Of a DNA stretch of 45,665 nt, positions 31,046 through 38,710 are shown in pieces. The position numbers were made by a program, and so were the translations under genes. The number at the start of each line of letters is the position of its first letter. Position 1 is the stretch's first letter. Below the pieces are notes generated by a model, which saw only the letters and a list, made by a program, of their open reading frames with translations, did not search any database and was not told the origin of the DNA. This stretch comes from Micromonospora inaquosa (lineage in GTDB: Bacteria; Actinomycetota; Actinomycetes; Mycobacteriales; Micromonosporaceae): contig NZ_QGSZ01000394.1 of assembly GCF_003857055.1 (NCBI RefSeq), forward strand, positions 1 to 45,665. Reading direction: 5' to 3'.

Positions 31046-31708
31046 TCAGAGCCGGGCTCGCGGCAGCCAGCCCAGGAATCGGAGCCGGGCCCGAGGCAAC
31101 GGCAGTGTGGGCAGGTCCTCGGCGGCGGCGACGAGGCACGAGCCGAGATAGACCGCGAGGGAGGCACGCGCTCCACCGAACTCGGCGAGCAGTTGGCTCT
31201 GCTTGGTGGCGCAGGGCCACTCGCGGCCGCAACCGGTGCAGGTCCAGCTCGGCGGGTTGGGGAGGTGCTCCGGCAGCTTGGCGCGGCGGTACCGGCCGAC
31301 GACGCTGTTGTCCGAGCGCACGTCGCGTCGCCGTGCCGCGGGGCTCTCGTTGCGGTGGGCCACCGGACGGGCACCGGGCAGGTAGCGCCCGACGGTGCCG
31401 AGGAGCACCCCGACGCGGATCAGGGCGTCCGGCCCGACGTGCTGGGTCAGCAACGCGGTCATCAGGTAGTGCCCGAGCAGGTCGAAGGCGTCACGGTGCA
31501 GACCCAGGTCGCGGCAGAGGTCGACGAACTCCGGCGTGGTCAGTGGCACCCGGTCGTCGAGTGCGCGGCGCAGCACCTCACGCAGCCCGCCCCCGAGCCT
31601 TTCCAGCGCGTCCCCCTCGCCCAGACCCAGGCTGTCCTCGTCCGCCACCCGGGCCAGCACCGCGCCGACGGCCAGCCGAACGATGCGGTCAGGATCAGTA
31701 CTGTCCAA
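31046..31708 (-). CDS. Hypothetical protein with C-terminal CxxC motif
   Basis: 220 aa, not assignable to a family with a known function. The N-terminal ~90 residues are helical and acidic (RIVRLAVGAVLARVADEDSL, ALERLGGGLREVL). The C-terminal part contains WTCTGCGREWPCATKQSQL (CxxCx5C, about residues 155-173), a motif I recall from short Streptomyces hypothetical proteins; it may bind zinc. TTG 31708 is chosen because GGAAGGGGG lies about 5 nt upstream and no ATG/GTG fits. A 9-bp-stem inverted repeat sits in its upstream leader. The 131 bp downstream to the PHP gene hold nothing recognised. Confidence 0.65.
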   Translation of the reverse strand: MDSTDPDRIVRLAVGAVLARVADEDSLGLGEGDALERLGGGLREVLRRALDDRVPLTTPEFVDLCRDLGLHRDAFDLLGHYLMTALLTQHVGPDALIRVGVLLGTVGRYLPGARPVAHRNESPAARRRDVRSDNSVVGRYRRAKLPEHLPNPPSWTCTGCGREWPCATKQSQLLAEFGGARASLAVYLGSCLVAAAEDLPTLPLPRARLRFLGWLPRARL

Positions 31709-32132
31709 CGCTTCCCCCTTCCGATGGCCGGTTTCCCGGCAGTGACCCGGTCGCCCCCCGGGAAACGAATCATGAACAAGATTTCGCTGTCCGCCATGAG
31801 GGTGGCTAGGACAGCAGACGTAGAACCATTCGGCGCGCTAGTCAGAAAACGAAGTCAAGCTGCCGACACACCACGGGGATTCGCAGGACGACACGTCACT
31901 CACTGTCGTATGGTGAGATTCCCATCTACAGATATTGCGCCCTCGGGCCACTGAATGATCAGACCAGATCCGACGCCGTCAACCGGTCGCTGCCGTCCCG
32001 CTCGCGACGTTCCACCTCACCGCACCGCCGGCCAACGACGTGCCGGGTCACCGCCGAGCACCCCGGCACGTCCCGATCCTGCCGTCGACACCCGTTCCAC
32101 CCGGCGGCACCTCCACTGGACGGAGACAGCGG
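31709..32132. other. 424-bp divergent gap with hairpin-forming repeat
   Basis: Divergent non-coding region, less GC-rich in its middle (31780-31935). GTTTCCCGG (31731-31739) and CCGGGAAAC (31758-31766) are a perfect 9-bp inverted repeat with an 18-base spacer, located in the leader of the hypothetical gene. A TATGGT at about 31911 could be a -10 box for the AraC gene, with a long leader. No coding potential was accepted in it. Confidence 0.5.
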
Positions 32133-33095
32133 ATGACGTCATCGCCAGTACAGATCCACCAGTTCGACAGCCGTGACCCGGCGGCCATCCAGGATTTCCT
32201 TTCCGCCACGTACGACCCGAAGCTGCGCATCCACAGCAGGAACGGATACCGGCTCACCCACCGCCGCGTCTCCACCGGTCCCTTCGCCATCGCGACCACC
32301 AGCCAGACCGGGCACCTGGAAATCGATACCAACACGCTCGGCGGGCTGGTCATCGGTCGCACCCGCAGCGCCCGCGTCGATCGCTCCAGCGCCGGATCGG
32401 CCCACCGGTTCGGCCCCGGCGAGGTCTTCCTCGTCACCAGGCCGGAGGAGCCGTGCACCGTCCGCTGGCACCCCGGTGAGGTGGAACTCTGCGTACTGGA
32501 CCTGTCGGTGCTGGCGCAGGTGGCCACCACCGCACCGGCCCGCCGGCCCGGTCGGATCGAGTTCACCGAGCTGAGTGCCGCCAGTGCGGTCCTCGCCCGG
32601 CAGTGGCGCAGCACCACCAGCTTCGTCCGCGACGTCGTGTTGAACTGCCCGACCGCCGGGGCGCAGTCGCTGGTGATCGGCAACGCCGCCCGGATGCTGG
32701 CCGCGGCGGCGCTCGCGGTCTTTCCCAACACCGCGTTCACCGAACCGACCGCCGCGGACCGAAACGACGCCACCACCGCCACGCTGCGACGGGCGATCAC
32801 GTTCCTGGAGGAGCACGCCGACCGGGACGTCAGCGCGGCCGACATCGCCAGCGCCGCCGGCGTGTCCCTCCGGGCGGTGCAACTCGCCTTCCGCCGTCAT
32901 CTCGGCACCACCCCCATGGCCTACCTGCGTCGGGTCCGGCTCGCTCGGGCCCACCACGACCTGGTCCGCGCCGACCCACGCCAGGAGACGGTCTCGGCGA
33001 TCGCCAGCCGGTGGGGGTTCGCCAGCCACAGCAGGTTCACCGCGCGATACCGGGCCAGCTACGGTGTGCCGCCACGCAAGACCCTGAACACCTGA
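32133..33095 (+). CDS. AraC-family transcriptional regulator
   Basis: 320 aa. N-terminal ~210 residues form an AraC_binding_2-like effector domain (TGPFAIATTSQTGHLEI, HRFGPGEVFLVTRPEEP). The C-terminal double helix-turn-helix runs from RRAITFLEEHADRDVSAAD (about residue 220) through VSLRAVQLAFRRHLGTTP and WGFASHSRFTARYRASYG (about 300). ATG 32133 has GGAG 7 nt upstream. Target unknown; it may regulate itself or the divergent hypothetical gene. It converges on the MocR gene. Confidence 0.93.
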   Translation: MTSSPVQIHQFDSRDPAAIQDFLSATYDPKLRIHSRNGYRLTHRRVSTGPFAIATTSQTGHLEIDTNTLGGLVIGRTRSARVDRSSAGSAHRFGPGEVFLVTRPEEPCTVRWHPGEVELCVLDLSVLAQVATTAPARRPGRIEFTELSAASAVLARQWRSTTSFVRDVVLNCPTAGAQSLVIGNAARMLAAAALAVFPNTAFTEPTAADRNDATTATLRRAITFLEEHADRDVSAADIASAAGVSLRAVQLAFRRHLGTTPMAYLRRVRLARAHHDLVRADPRQETVSAIASRWGFASHSRFTARYRASYGVPPRKTLNT

Positions 33096-33136
33096 GACCC
33101 CCCGCTCAGGATGCCAACCAGCCAGGCACCCGGTGT

Positions 33137-34525
33137 TCAACGGAGGACGCGGGCGAGACGTCGAGCGGCCTCGTCCATGAGTTCGGGTGCGGCTGCCGCG
33201 TAGGTGAGGCGGAGGTGCGGGGCCGGGGGTTCGGCCGCGTACCAGGGCCAACCCGGGAAGACGGCAACGCCCTCGGCCGCCGCGGCAGCGGCCAGTGCCG
33301 CGTCGTCGGTGCCGGCGGCGAGGCGCACCCAGAGGTGCATGCCGCCACGTGGGATCGACTGTGGGGCAAGGCTTGGCAGATGCCGGCGTAGCGCGGTCAG
33401 CAACGCGTCACGGCGTGTCCGCAGGGCGGCGCGCAGTGCCCGGCGATGCCGCGACCACGCCGGAGAGGTGAGGAAGTCGATCGCCGCCTGTTGCAGTGGT
33501 CCGGCGACGAAGAAGTCGTCGAGCAGCCGGGCGGCGCGCAGTCGCGCCCCGGCCGGGCCCCGGGCTCCGATGGCGGCGACGCGCAGCCCGGGGGCTGTCG
33601 ACTTGGTCAGCGAGCGCAGGTAGATGACGTGGCCGTCGGGATCATCGCTGGCCAGTGGTGGCGGAGCCGGATCGTCGATGGTGAGGTCACGGGCGTAGTC
33701 GTCCTCGATCAGGAACGCCCCGGCGTCGCGTACCGCCTCGGCGACCTGCGCCCGGCGGCACTCCGCCAGTGTTGCGCCATGTGGGTTGGCGTACAGGGGC
33801 TGGCAGTAGAAGAGCCGGGCGCCGGTGCGGGCGAACGCGGCGGCGAGTTGGTCGGGCCGTACCCCGTCGGCGTCGGCCGGCACGGGCACCACCCGCAGCC
33901 CGGCCGCGCGGGCCGCGGCCAACGCACCCAGATAGGTCGGCGACTCGACGAGCAGGGCGTCGCCGGGCACGGTGAGCGCCCGCAACGCGGACGACAAAGC
34001 GGCCTGCCCACCGGGGCAGATCAGCATGTCCTCGGCGTGCAGCCCCGCCCCGGCCTCGCGGGCGAACCAGGCGCGCAGATCCGTACGACCCTCGACCGGC
34101 CCACGCTGCCAGCTCGCGGGCTGGCGGGCGGCTCGGGTGAGGGCGGAGCCGAGCGCGGCGGCAGGCTGGAGGGCCGCATCGAGGTAACCACCGGACAGCG
34201 GGATCGTTCCGGCAGGCGTCAGCGCCAACAGCGCCTGCATCTCGTCCGGACCGAACCGGCGGGGCCCGAGCGCGACGGTCTGCCAGGACAGGTCGGGCAC
34301 CCCCGGCTCATCCGGTGAAGTGGCCACAAAGGTGCCTCGGCCGGGTCGCGCTTCGATCAGCCCTTCGGCCGCCAACTGACGGATCGCCTCGGCGACGGTG
34401 ACTGGCGAGGCCTGATGTCGGGCGGTCAACTCGCGTACCGAGGGCAGCCGGGCACCGGGACCGGCGGCGGCCGCGAGACCCCGCAGATCTTGGATAACGC
34501 GTTGGGCTGCGTTACCGTTTTCCAT
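33137..34525 (-). CDS. MocR-type regulator (GntR helix-turn-helix fused to PLP aminotransferase fold)
   Basis: 462 aa. Winged helix of the GntR type at residues 1-70 (GARLPSVRELTARHQASPVTV, LAAEGLIEARPGRGTFVA), then a type-I aminotransferase fold with the PLP lysine in YLRSLTKSTAPGLR and the cofactor-binding PGGQAALSSAL and YCQPLYANPHGATL. MocR proteins use PLP as a sensor cofactor to control vitamin B6, GABA or amino-acid genes. ATG 34525 overlaps the ATG of the divergent EamA exporter on the other strand by two bases, and both promoters lie in the other's coding sequence. An amino-acid exporter partner is a common pairing. Confidence 0.92.
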   Translation of the reverse strand: MENGNAAQRVIQDLRGLAAAAGPGARLPSVRELTARHQASPVTVAEAIRQLAAEGLIEARPGRGTFVATSPDEPGVPDLSWQTVALGPRRFGPDEMQALLALTPAGTIPLSGGYLDAALQPAAALGSALTRAARQPASWQRGPVEGRTDLRAWFAREAGAGLHAEDMLICPGGQAALSSALRALTVPGDALLVESPTYLGALAAARAAGLRVVPVPADADGVRPDQLAAAFARTGARLFYCQPLYANPHGATLAECRRAQVAEAVRDAGAFLIEDDYARDLTIDDPAPPPLASDDPDGHVIYLRSLTKSTAPGLRVAAIGARGPAGARLRAARLLDDFFVAGPLQQAAIDFLTSPAWSRHRRALRAALRTRRDALLTALRRHLPSLAPQSIPRGGMHLWVRLAAGTDDAALAAAAAAEGVAVFPGWPWYAAEPPAPHLRLTYAAAAPELMDEAARRLARVLR

Positions 34526-34564
34526 GAGAGACGAGAGTAGCGCTACTGCCGAAAACACGGTAAC
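34495..34564. promoter_or_regulatory. Nested inverted repeats at the mocR/eamA divergent start
   Basis: Three symmetric elements surround the overlapping start codons: TAACGC/GCGTTA (34495-34500, 34509-34514), GTTACCG/CGGTAAC (34511-34517, 34559-34565) and the perfect palindrome AGTAGCGCTACT (34536-34547). A TACTCT -10 box (minus strand, 8 nt before ATG) and TACCGT (plus strand, 5 nt before ATG) lie within them. Probably a MocR operator region. Confidence 0.55.
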
Positions 34565-35480
34565 AGCGGATCGGATCCTCGGGCTCGGCCTCGGTGCCCT
34601 GGGCGTGCTCGGCTTCAGCCTGTCCCTTCCGGCAACCCGCATCGTCGTGCAGCAACTCGACCCGTGGTTCGTCGCCTTCGGCCGGGCTGTCGGCGCGGGG
34701 CTGCTGGCATTGGCGTACCTGCGCCTCACCGGCGCACCGCGGCCTACCCGCGGTCAGTGGCAACGTCTGCCGGTCGTCGCCCTCGGCGTCATCGTCGGCT
34801 TTCCGTTGTTCACCTCGATGGCGCTCCTCACCCAGACCTCCGCGCACAGCGCCGTCGTCATCGCCGCGCTGCCCGCCATGACGGCCGTGTTCGCGGTGCT
34901 GCGGGCCGGCGAACGCCCACCGCCGCTGTTCTGGATCGTGAGCGCGGGCGGACTGCTGGCCGTCCTCGCCTTTCTCGGCGCCAGCGGCGCGGTACGCGGG
35001 GCACTCACAGTGCCCGACCTGTTCCTGCTCGCGGCGGTAGTGCTCTGCGGCCTTGGCTACGCCGAGGGCGGCGCGCTCGCCCGCGAGCTGGGCGGCGCTC
35101 GGACGATTTGCTGGGCATTGCTGCTCTCGCTTCCCGTCACCGTTCCCGTCACGGCAGTTGCCGCCGCTGCCAGTCCGCCGCGGGCCGACGCTCTTGCCTG
35201 GTCGGCGTTCGGCTATCTCACCGGGGTCTCGATGTTCCTGGGCTTCTTCGCCTGGTACGCGGGCCTGGCCCGGGGTGGCATAGCGCAGGTGGGCCAGGTC
35301 CAACTCGCCCAGCCGGTGCTGACCCTGCTGTGGTCGGCGCTGCTGCTCGGCGAGGTGGTCTCCCCCGCCTCGATCGCGGCGGCGCTGGTGGTGCTGGCAT
35401 GCGTCGTGGCGACCCAGCGCATCCGCCAGAGCCCACCGACGGTAGTGGCGCGACGCGGGGCCGGCGCGGGATCGCCCTAG
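34524..35480 (+). CDS. EamA/DMT-family transporter
   Basis: 318 aa with about ten membrane helices, two EamA repeats (ALGVLGFSLSLPATRIVV; WSAFGYLTGVSMFLGFFAWY and QVGQVQLAQPVLTLLWSALLLGE near the end). Likely exports an amino acid or other metabolite. ATG 34524 overlaps the divergent mocR start codon; no ribosome site is possible, so it should be leaderless. The next in-frame start would remove half of the first helix. Its stop overlaps the convergent HxlR stop (CTAG). Confidence 0.9.
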   Translation: MRDESSATAENTVTADRILGLGLGALGVLGFSLSLPATRIVVQQLDPWFVAFGRAVGAGLLALAYLRLTGAPRPTRGQWQRLPVVALGVIVGFPLFTSMALLTQTSAHSAVVIAALPAMTAVFAVLRAGERPPPLFWIVSAGGLLAVLAFLGASGAVRGALTVPDLFLLAAVVLCGLGYAEGGALARELGGARTICWALLLSLPVTVPVTAVAAAASPPRADALAWSAFGYLTGVSMFLGFFAWYAGLARGGIAQVGQVQLAQPVLTLLWSALLLGEVVSPASIAAALVVLACVVATQRIRQSPPTVVARRGAGAGSP

Positions 35481-35881
35481 CCCCGATCGCGCTCGTGGCT
35501 GTCGCGGGCGGTCTGCACCTCGGGCACCGAGGCCTCCAGCAGATCGGCGAGGCCCCGCAGTTGCTCGGCGACCCGGGCGCCGAGCGGGGTCAGCGAGTAT
35601 TCGACGCGGGGTGGGATGGCGGTGAGCACCTCACGGGTGAGCATCCCGTCGCGTTCGAGGGTCTGCAGGGTCTGGGAGAGCATCCGCTCGCTGACCCCGT
35701 CGATGCGGCGGCGCAGCGCGTTGAACCGGTAGCTGCCCTCGCCGAGCGCCAACAGGGCCAACGAGGCCCACTTCGAGGTGACGTCCTCGAAGGCCGCCCG
35801 GGAGGTGCAACCCCTGGCGAAGACATCGCTGACGAATTCCTGGGTAGGCCCCGCCGGGTCCTGGGCCGGCATGTCGCTCAC
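35477..35881 (-). CDS. HxlR-family transcriptional regulator
   Basis: 134 aa winged helix: DVTSKWASLALLALGEGSYRFNALRRRI, SERMLSQTLQTLERDGML and REVLTAIPPRVEYSLTPLG are the family pattern (Trp in the SKW motif). GTG 35881 is preceded by TAGGCT and 6 nt, a leaderless arrangement; an internal ATG at 35872 with GGTGAG is an alternative. It is divergent from an NmrA-like oxidoreductase gene, a classic QorR/HxlR-oxidoreductase pairing, and probably represses it. One Cys (RGCTSRAAF, about residue 25) occupies the position of the sensing Cys in such regulators. Confidence 0.92.
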   Translation of the reverse strand: MSDMPAQDPAGPTQEFVSDVFARGCTSRAAFEDVTSKWASLALLALGEGSYRFNALRRRIDGVSERMLSQTLQTLERDGMLTREVLTAIPPRVEYSLTPLGARVAEQLRGLADLLEASVPEVQTARDSHERDRG

Positions 35882-35887
35882 CTCACC

Positions 35888-35893
35888 AGCCTA
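35888..35893 (-). promoter_or_regulatory. -10 box TAGGCT, leaderless start for hxlR
   Basis: TAGGCT on the minus strand, 6 nt, then GTG 35881. Confidence 0.6.
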
Positions 35894-35927
35894 TCTCATG
35901 CCTCCCATTGGTTAGTGCTGTAGATTC

Positions 35928-35939
35928 GTAAGTGCTTAC
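35928..35939. promoter_or_regulatory. Candidate HxlR operator GTAAG-TG-CTTAC
   Basis: A 5-2-5 inverted repeat in the 87-bp divergent spacer, 29 bp upstream of the NmrA-like start. AT-rich in an otherwise GC-rich region; likely overlaps the promoter of the oxidoreductase gene. Confidence 0.55.
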
Positions 35940-35968
35940 TGATTTACTCCCATCCTCCGGAGGTTCCC

Positions 35969-36826
35969 ATGCCCATCTATGCCGTCACCGGCGCCACCGG
36001 CCAGTTGGGCCGCCTGGTGATCCAGCAATTGCTCGACAGCGGCGTACCCGCCGCCGAGATCGCCGCCATCGTCCGCAACCCGGAGAAGGCCGCCGACCTG
36101 GCCGCACGCGGGGTCGAGATCCGCAAGGCCAACTACGACGACCCGTCGACGCTGCCCGGTGCCGTGGCCGGCGTACGCCGCCTGCTGCTCATCTCCGGCA
36201 ACGCTCCCGGTCAGCGCGTCGCGCAGCACACCGCGGTCATCGACGCCGCCAAGCTCGCCGGAGTGGAGCGTCTCGTCTACACCAGCATCCTGAAGGCCGA
36301 CACCACAGCGAACCCGCTCGCCCCGGAGCACAAGGCCACCGAGGAGGTCCTCGCCGCGTCCGGTCTGACCCACACCGTGCTGCGCAACAGCTGGTACACC
36401 GAGAACTACACCGACCAGCTGCCGCAGTACCTGGGGTCTGGCACGATCCTCGGCGCCACCGGCGGCAGCAAGATCTCCGCCGCGACCCGGGCCGACTACG
36501 CGGGGGCCGCGGTGGCGGCGCTGACCCACGAGCAGGACGGCAACGCCGTCTACGAACTGGGCGGCACCGCGTTCACCTTCGACGAGCTGGCCGAGGCCGT
36601 CACAGCCGTGACCGGCACCACCGTCGTCCACCAGGACATGTCCGCCGCCGAGCTGGCCTCAGCCCTGGAGAACGTCGGCCTGGACGCGGGCACCGCCGGT
36701 TTCGTCGCCGCGCTCGATCACTCGATCGCCAACGGCGAGCTGGCGACCGACAGCGACGACCTCAGCCGGCTGCTGGGCCGGTCGAGCACCCCGCTGCGCG
36801 ATGCCATCCAGGCCGCGCGGGCCTGA
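35969..36826 (+). CDS. NmrA-like/QOR2-type NAD(P)H-dependent oxidoreductase
   Basis: 285 aa atypical short-chain dehydrogenase. The nucleotide loop GATGQLG (residues 8-14) opens a Rossmann fold (MPIYAVTGATGQLGRL); VRNPEKAADL after strand 2 favours NADPH. The ERLVYTSILKADTT and LRNSWYTENYTDQLP segments are typical of QOR2/NmrA-like quinone reductases. GGAGG 5 nt before ATG 35969. It is divergent from an HxlR regulator that likely induces it under quinone or electrophile stress. Confidence 0.9.
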   Translation: MPIYAVTGATGQLGRLVIQQLLDSGVPAAEIAAIVRNPEKAADLAARGVEIRKANYDDPSTLPGAVAGVRRLLLISGNAPGQRVAQHTAVIDAAKLAGVERLVYTSILKADTTANPLAPEHKATEEVLAASGLTHTVLRNSWYTENYTDQLPQYLGSGTILGATGGSKISAATRADYAGAAVAALTHEQDGNAVYELGGTAFTFDELAEAVTAVTGTTVVHQDMSAAELASALENVGLDAGTAGFVAALDHSIANGELATDSDDLSRLLGRSSTPLRDAIQAARA

Positions 36827-36894
36827 CCGGGGTCAGCGGCGAGGCGGGCGGTGAGGTCCCGGGTCGTCGTCGCCATCCGGGGCAGCTGCGCAGG

Positions 36895-36900
36895 TATCCT
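36895..36900 (+). promoter_or_regulatory. -10 box TATCCT, leaderless start for 32-aa micro-ORF
   Basis: TATCCT, 7 nt, then ATG 36908; this makes the micro-ORF, not the GNAT gene, the first translated unit of the transcript. Confidence 0.55.
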
Positions 36901-36907
36901 CGACGGC

Positions 36908-37006
36908 ATGCTCAGGCACGTCGACGACCAGTTCCGCCGGCACACCGGGCGGTCACGTCGAAATCCCACGCGGTCCAACCTGGACCGTCGGGGGTCGGTC
37001 CGGTGA
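36908..37006 (+). CDS. Leaderless 32-aa Arg-rich micro-ORF before GNAT gene
   Basis: Begins MLRHVDDQFRRHTGRSRRN; 10 of 32 residues are Arg. The ATG is positioned 7 nt after a -10 box with no ribosome site. The stop TGA overlaps the GNAT GTG start (GTGA), so ribosomes finishing it can re-initiate. It may be a leader peptide that sets expression of the acetyltransferase. Codon content alone does not prove it; the positional match is the evidence. Confidence 0.5.
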   Translation: MLRHVDDQFRRHTGRSRRNPTRSNLDRRGSVR

Positions 37007-37479
37007 GCGGCGACTTCGCCGTCCGCGCCGCCGTCCCGCAGGACGACCCCGAGCAGGTCTTCGACGTGCTGTGGCAGCTCGCTCCCGGCGACGCGCGGCC
37101 GGACCCCGCCCGGCTCGCCGCCGCCCGGCTCGCCGCCGCCTGGCGCGACCTGCACGCGCAGGCCGGCCGCCGCCTCCTGCTGGCCGTCGCCGGGGACACC
37201 TTCGTGGGGACCCTGGACACCCTCGTCGTCCCCAACCTCACGCACGGCGCGCGACCGTACATGGTGGTGGAGAACGTGGTGGTCGCGCCCGGATGGCGCC
37301 GTCGTGGGGTCGCCCGGACCCTGGTGCTGGCGGCGTTCGACGACGCGACGGCAGCGGGTTGCTACAAGGTGCAGCTGGTGTCCAACGCCGCCCGCATCGA
37401 AGCCCACGAGTTCTACGCGTCCGTCGGGTTCGCGCAGTCCGCTCTTGGCTACCGCCGGTACCTCGCCGCCGCTTCGTGA
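37003..37479 (+). CDS. GNAT-family N-acetyltransferase
   Basis: 158 aa. Acetyl-CoA loop VVVAPGWRRRGVARTLV (about residues 91-107) is the R/Q-x-x-G-x-G/A motif A; FYASVGFAQSALGYRRYL closes the fold. Substrate unknown. GTG 37003 overlaps the upstream micro-ORF stop and has only a weak GGGGG 9 nt away, so translation probably depends on coupling. The NmrA-like gene ends 176 bp upstream. Confidence 0.88.
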   Translation: MSGDFAVRAAVPQDDPEQVFDVLWQLAPGDARPDPARLAAARLAAAWRDLHAQAGRRLLLAVAGDTFVGTLDTLVVPNLTHGARPYMVVENVVVAPGWRRRGVARTLVLAAFDDATAAGCYKVQLVSNAARIEAHEFYASVGFAQSALGYRRYLAAAS

Positions 37480-37589
37480 CACCGGTTCCAGGACCCGAAC
37501 GCAGTTGTCGAACCGGGCCAGGGTCCGACGCCCAGCGGATGAGCCACGCTGCACCGATGGCGCCCTCGCCCAGCGCCATTGATCTTGGC

Positions 37590-37595
37590 TAGGCT
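37590..37595 (+). promoter_or_regulatory. -10 box TAGGCT, leaderless start for 28-aa micro-ORF
   Basis: TAGGCT, 7 nt, then ATG 37603. Same geometry as the start of the preceding acetyltransferase unit. Confidence 0.6.
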
Positions 37596-37602
37596 GGCGG
37601 GC

Positions 37603-37689
37603 ATGCCCGCACACCATCGGCACCGCCACCACGACGGCCGGCGGTGGGCCTCCGCCGCGACGCGCCTGATCGAGCCGGCCAACTGGTGA
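37603..37689 (+). CDS. Leaderless 28-aa His-rich micro-ORF before channel gene
   Basis: Begins MPAHHRHRHHDGRRW, with six His among the first ten residues, and ends in TGA that overlaps the channel GTG start (GTGA). No ribosome site; the -10 box TAGGCT fixes the start. His-rich peptide could bind metal or act through ribosome pausing, which is speculation. Same layout as the micro-ORF before the GNAT gene. Confidence 0.5.
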   Translation: MPAHHRHRHHDGRRWASAATRLIEPANW

Positions 37690-38633
37690 GTGACGCACCC
37701 GTGCCCACCCCGCGAGGTGGGCCGGCCACCCCACGGCGACACCGTCCGGATTGGAGTGACGGCTGCGACCGACTCGCCCGGTCACGCCCCTTCGAGATCG
37801 CCATCATCGTGGTCATCCTCGCCAACGGCATCGTTCTCGGCCTGGAGACGTACGAGGACCTGAGCCCCGCGGGCACCGTGCTGCACGGGCTGGAGCTGTT
37901 CTTCCGGGCCGTGTTCGTCGCCGAGATCGCCGTCCGGCTGGCGGCGTACGGCAAACGCCCGCAGGACTTCTTCCGACACGGCTGGAACGTCTTCGACTTC
38001 GTGGTGATCGCGGCAATCTTCATCCCGGGCCTGCACGGCGACCCGGCGCTGCTGCGGGTCATGCGGGTCGTTCGCATGGTCCGCCTGGTGCGGTTCTCAC
38101 CGGGCCTGCGAACCATCGTCTCCGCGCTGTGGCGCAGCCTGCCGGGCGTCACCGGGTTCCTCGCTCTGGCCGTGGTGACGCTCTACGTGTACGGCATGGC
38201 CGGCTGGCTGATCTTCGGCAACAGGTATCCGGAGGAGTACGGCGACATCGGCCGATCGCTGTTGACGTTGTTCGTGCTGTTGTCGCTGGAGACGCTGCCG
38301 GACCTCATCGAGCAGGGCCTGGCGATCTCGCCGTGGACACTGCTCTACTACGTCACCTACGTGGTCATCACCGTCAACCTGCTGCTCAACATCCTCATCG
38401 CGGTCATCGTCAACTCGATGGAGGAGGCCCGCCGGTTGGAGATGACCGAGCGACTGGCGCCCGGGTACGACGAGGACGGCGACGGCGTACCGGACGAGCT
38501 GGACCGGATCGCGCTCACCCAACGGCTGGACGACCTGCGGGCGGTCATCACCGAGTTGGAGCGGGAGCTGCGCATCGACCGGGAGGACGGGCACGGCCGA
38601 CCCCATCGGGACAACACCCACACCAGACGGTAA
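37686..38633 (+). CDS. Voltage-gated cation channel (NaChBac-like) with C-terminal Ca-binding loop
   Basis: 315 aa, one 6-helix ion-transport domain. S4 carries five arginines at every third residue (R124, R127, R130, R133, R136). The pore segment reads TLFVLLSLETLPDLI with LETLPD (201-206) where NaChBac has LESWAS; Glu202 is kept, so a cation selective for Na or Ca is expected. After S6 (LLLNILIAVIVNSM) a DEDGDGVPDELD loop (262-273) has EF-hand spacing, then a coiled coil (LTQRLDDLRAVITELEREL). GTG 37686 overlaps the micro-ORF stop. Forms a tetramer in the membrane. Confidence 0.92.
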   Translation: MSDAPVPTPRGGPATPRRHRPDWSDGCDRLARSRPFEIAIIVVILANGIVLGLETYEDLSPAGTVLHGLELFFRAVFVAEIAVRLAAYGKRPQDFFRHGWNVFDFVVIAAIFIPGLHGDPALLRVMRVVRMVRLVRFSPGLRTIVSALWRSLPGVTGFLALAVVTLYVYGMAGWLIFGNRYPEEYGDIGRSLLTLFVLLSLETLPDLIEQGLAISPWTLLYYVTYVVITVNLLLNILIAVIVNSMEEARRLEMTERLAPGYDEDGDGVPDELDRIALTQRLDDLRAVITELERELRIDREDGHGRPHRDNTHTRR

Positions 38634-38665
38634 TCCGACGCTCGCGCTGCGTCTTCGGGTTCGGA

Positions 38666-38671
38666 TAGGGT
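38666..38671 (+). promoter_or_regulatory. -10 box TAGGGT for the three-gene flavoprotein operon
   Basis: TAGGGT lies 39 nt before ATG 38711, which has GAAGGGG 8 nt upstream, giving an ordinary leader of about 33 nt. No clear -35. Confidence 0.4.
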
Positions 38672-38710
38672 CGACGGCGGTCCCATCGGCCCTTCTGAAG
38701 GGGTAGCGGC

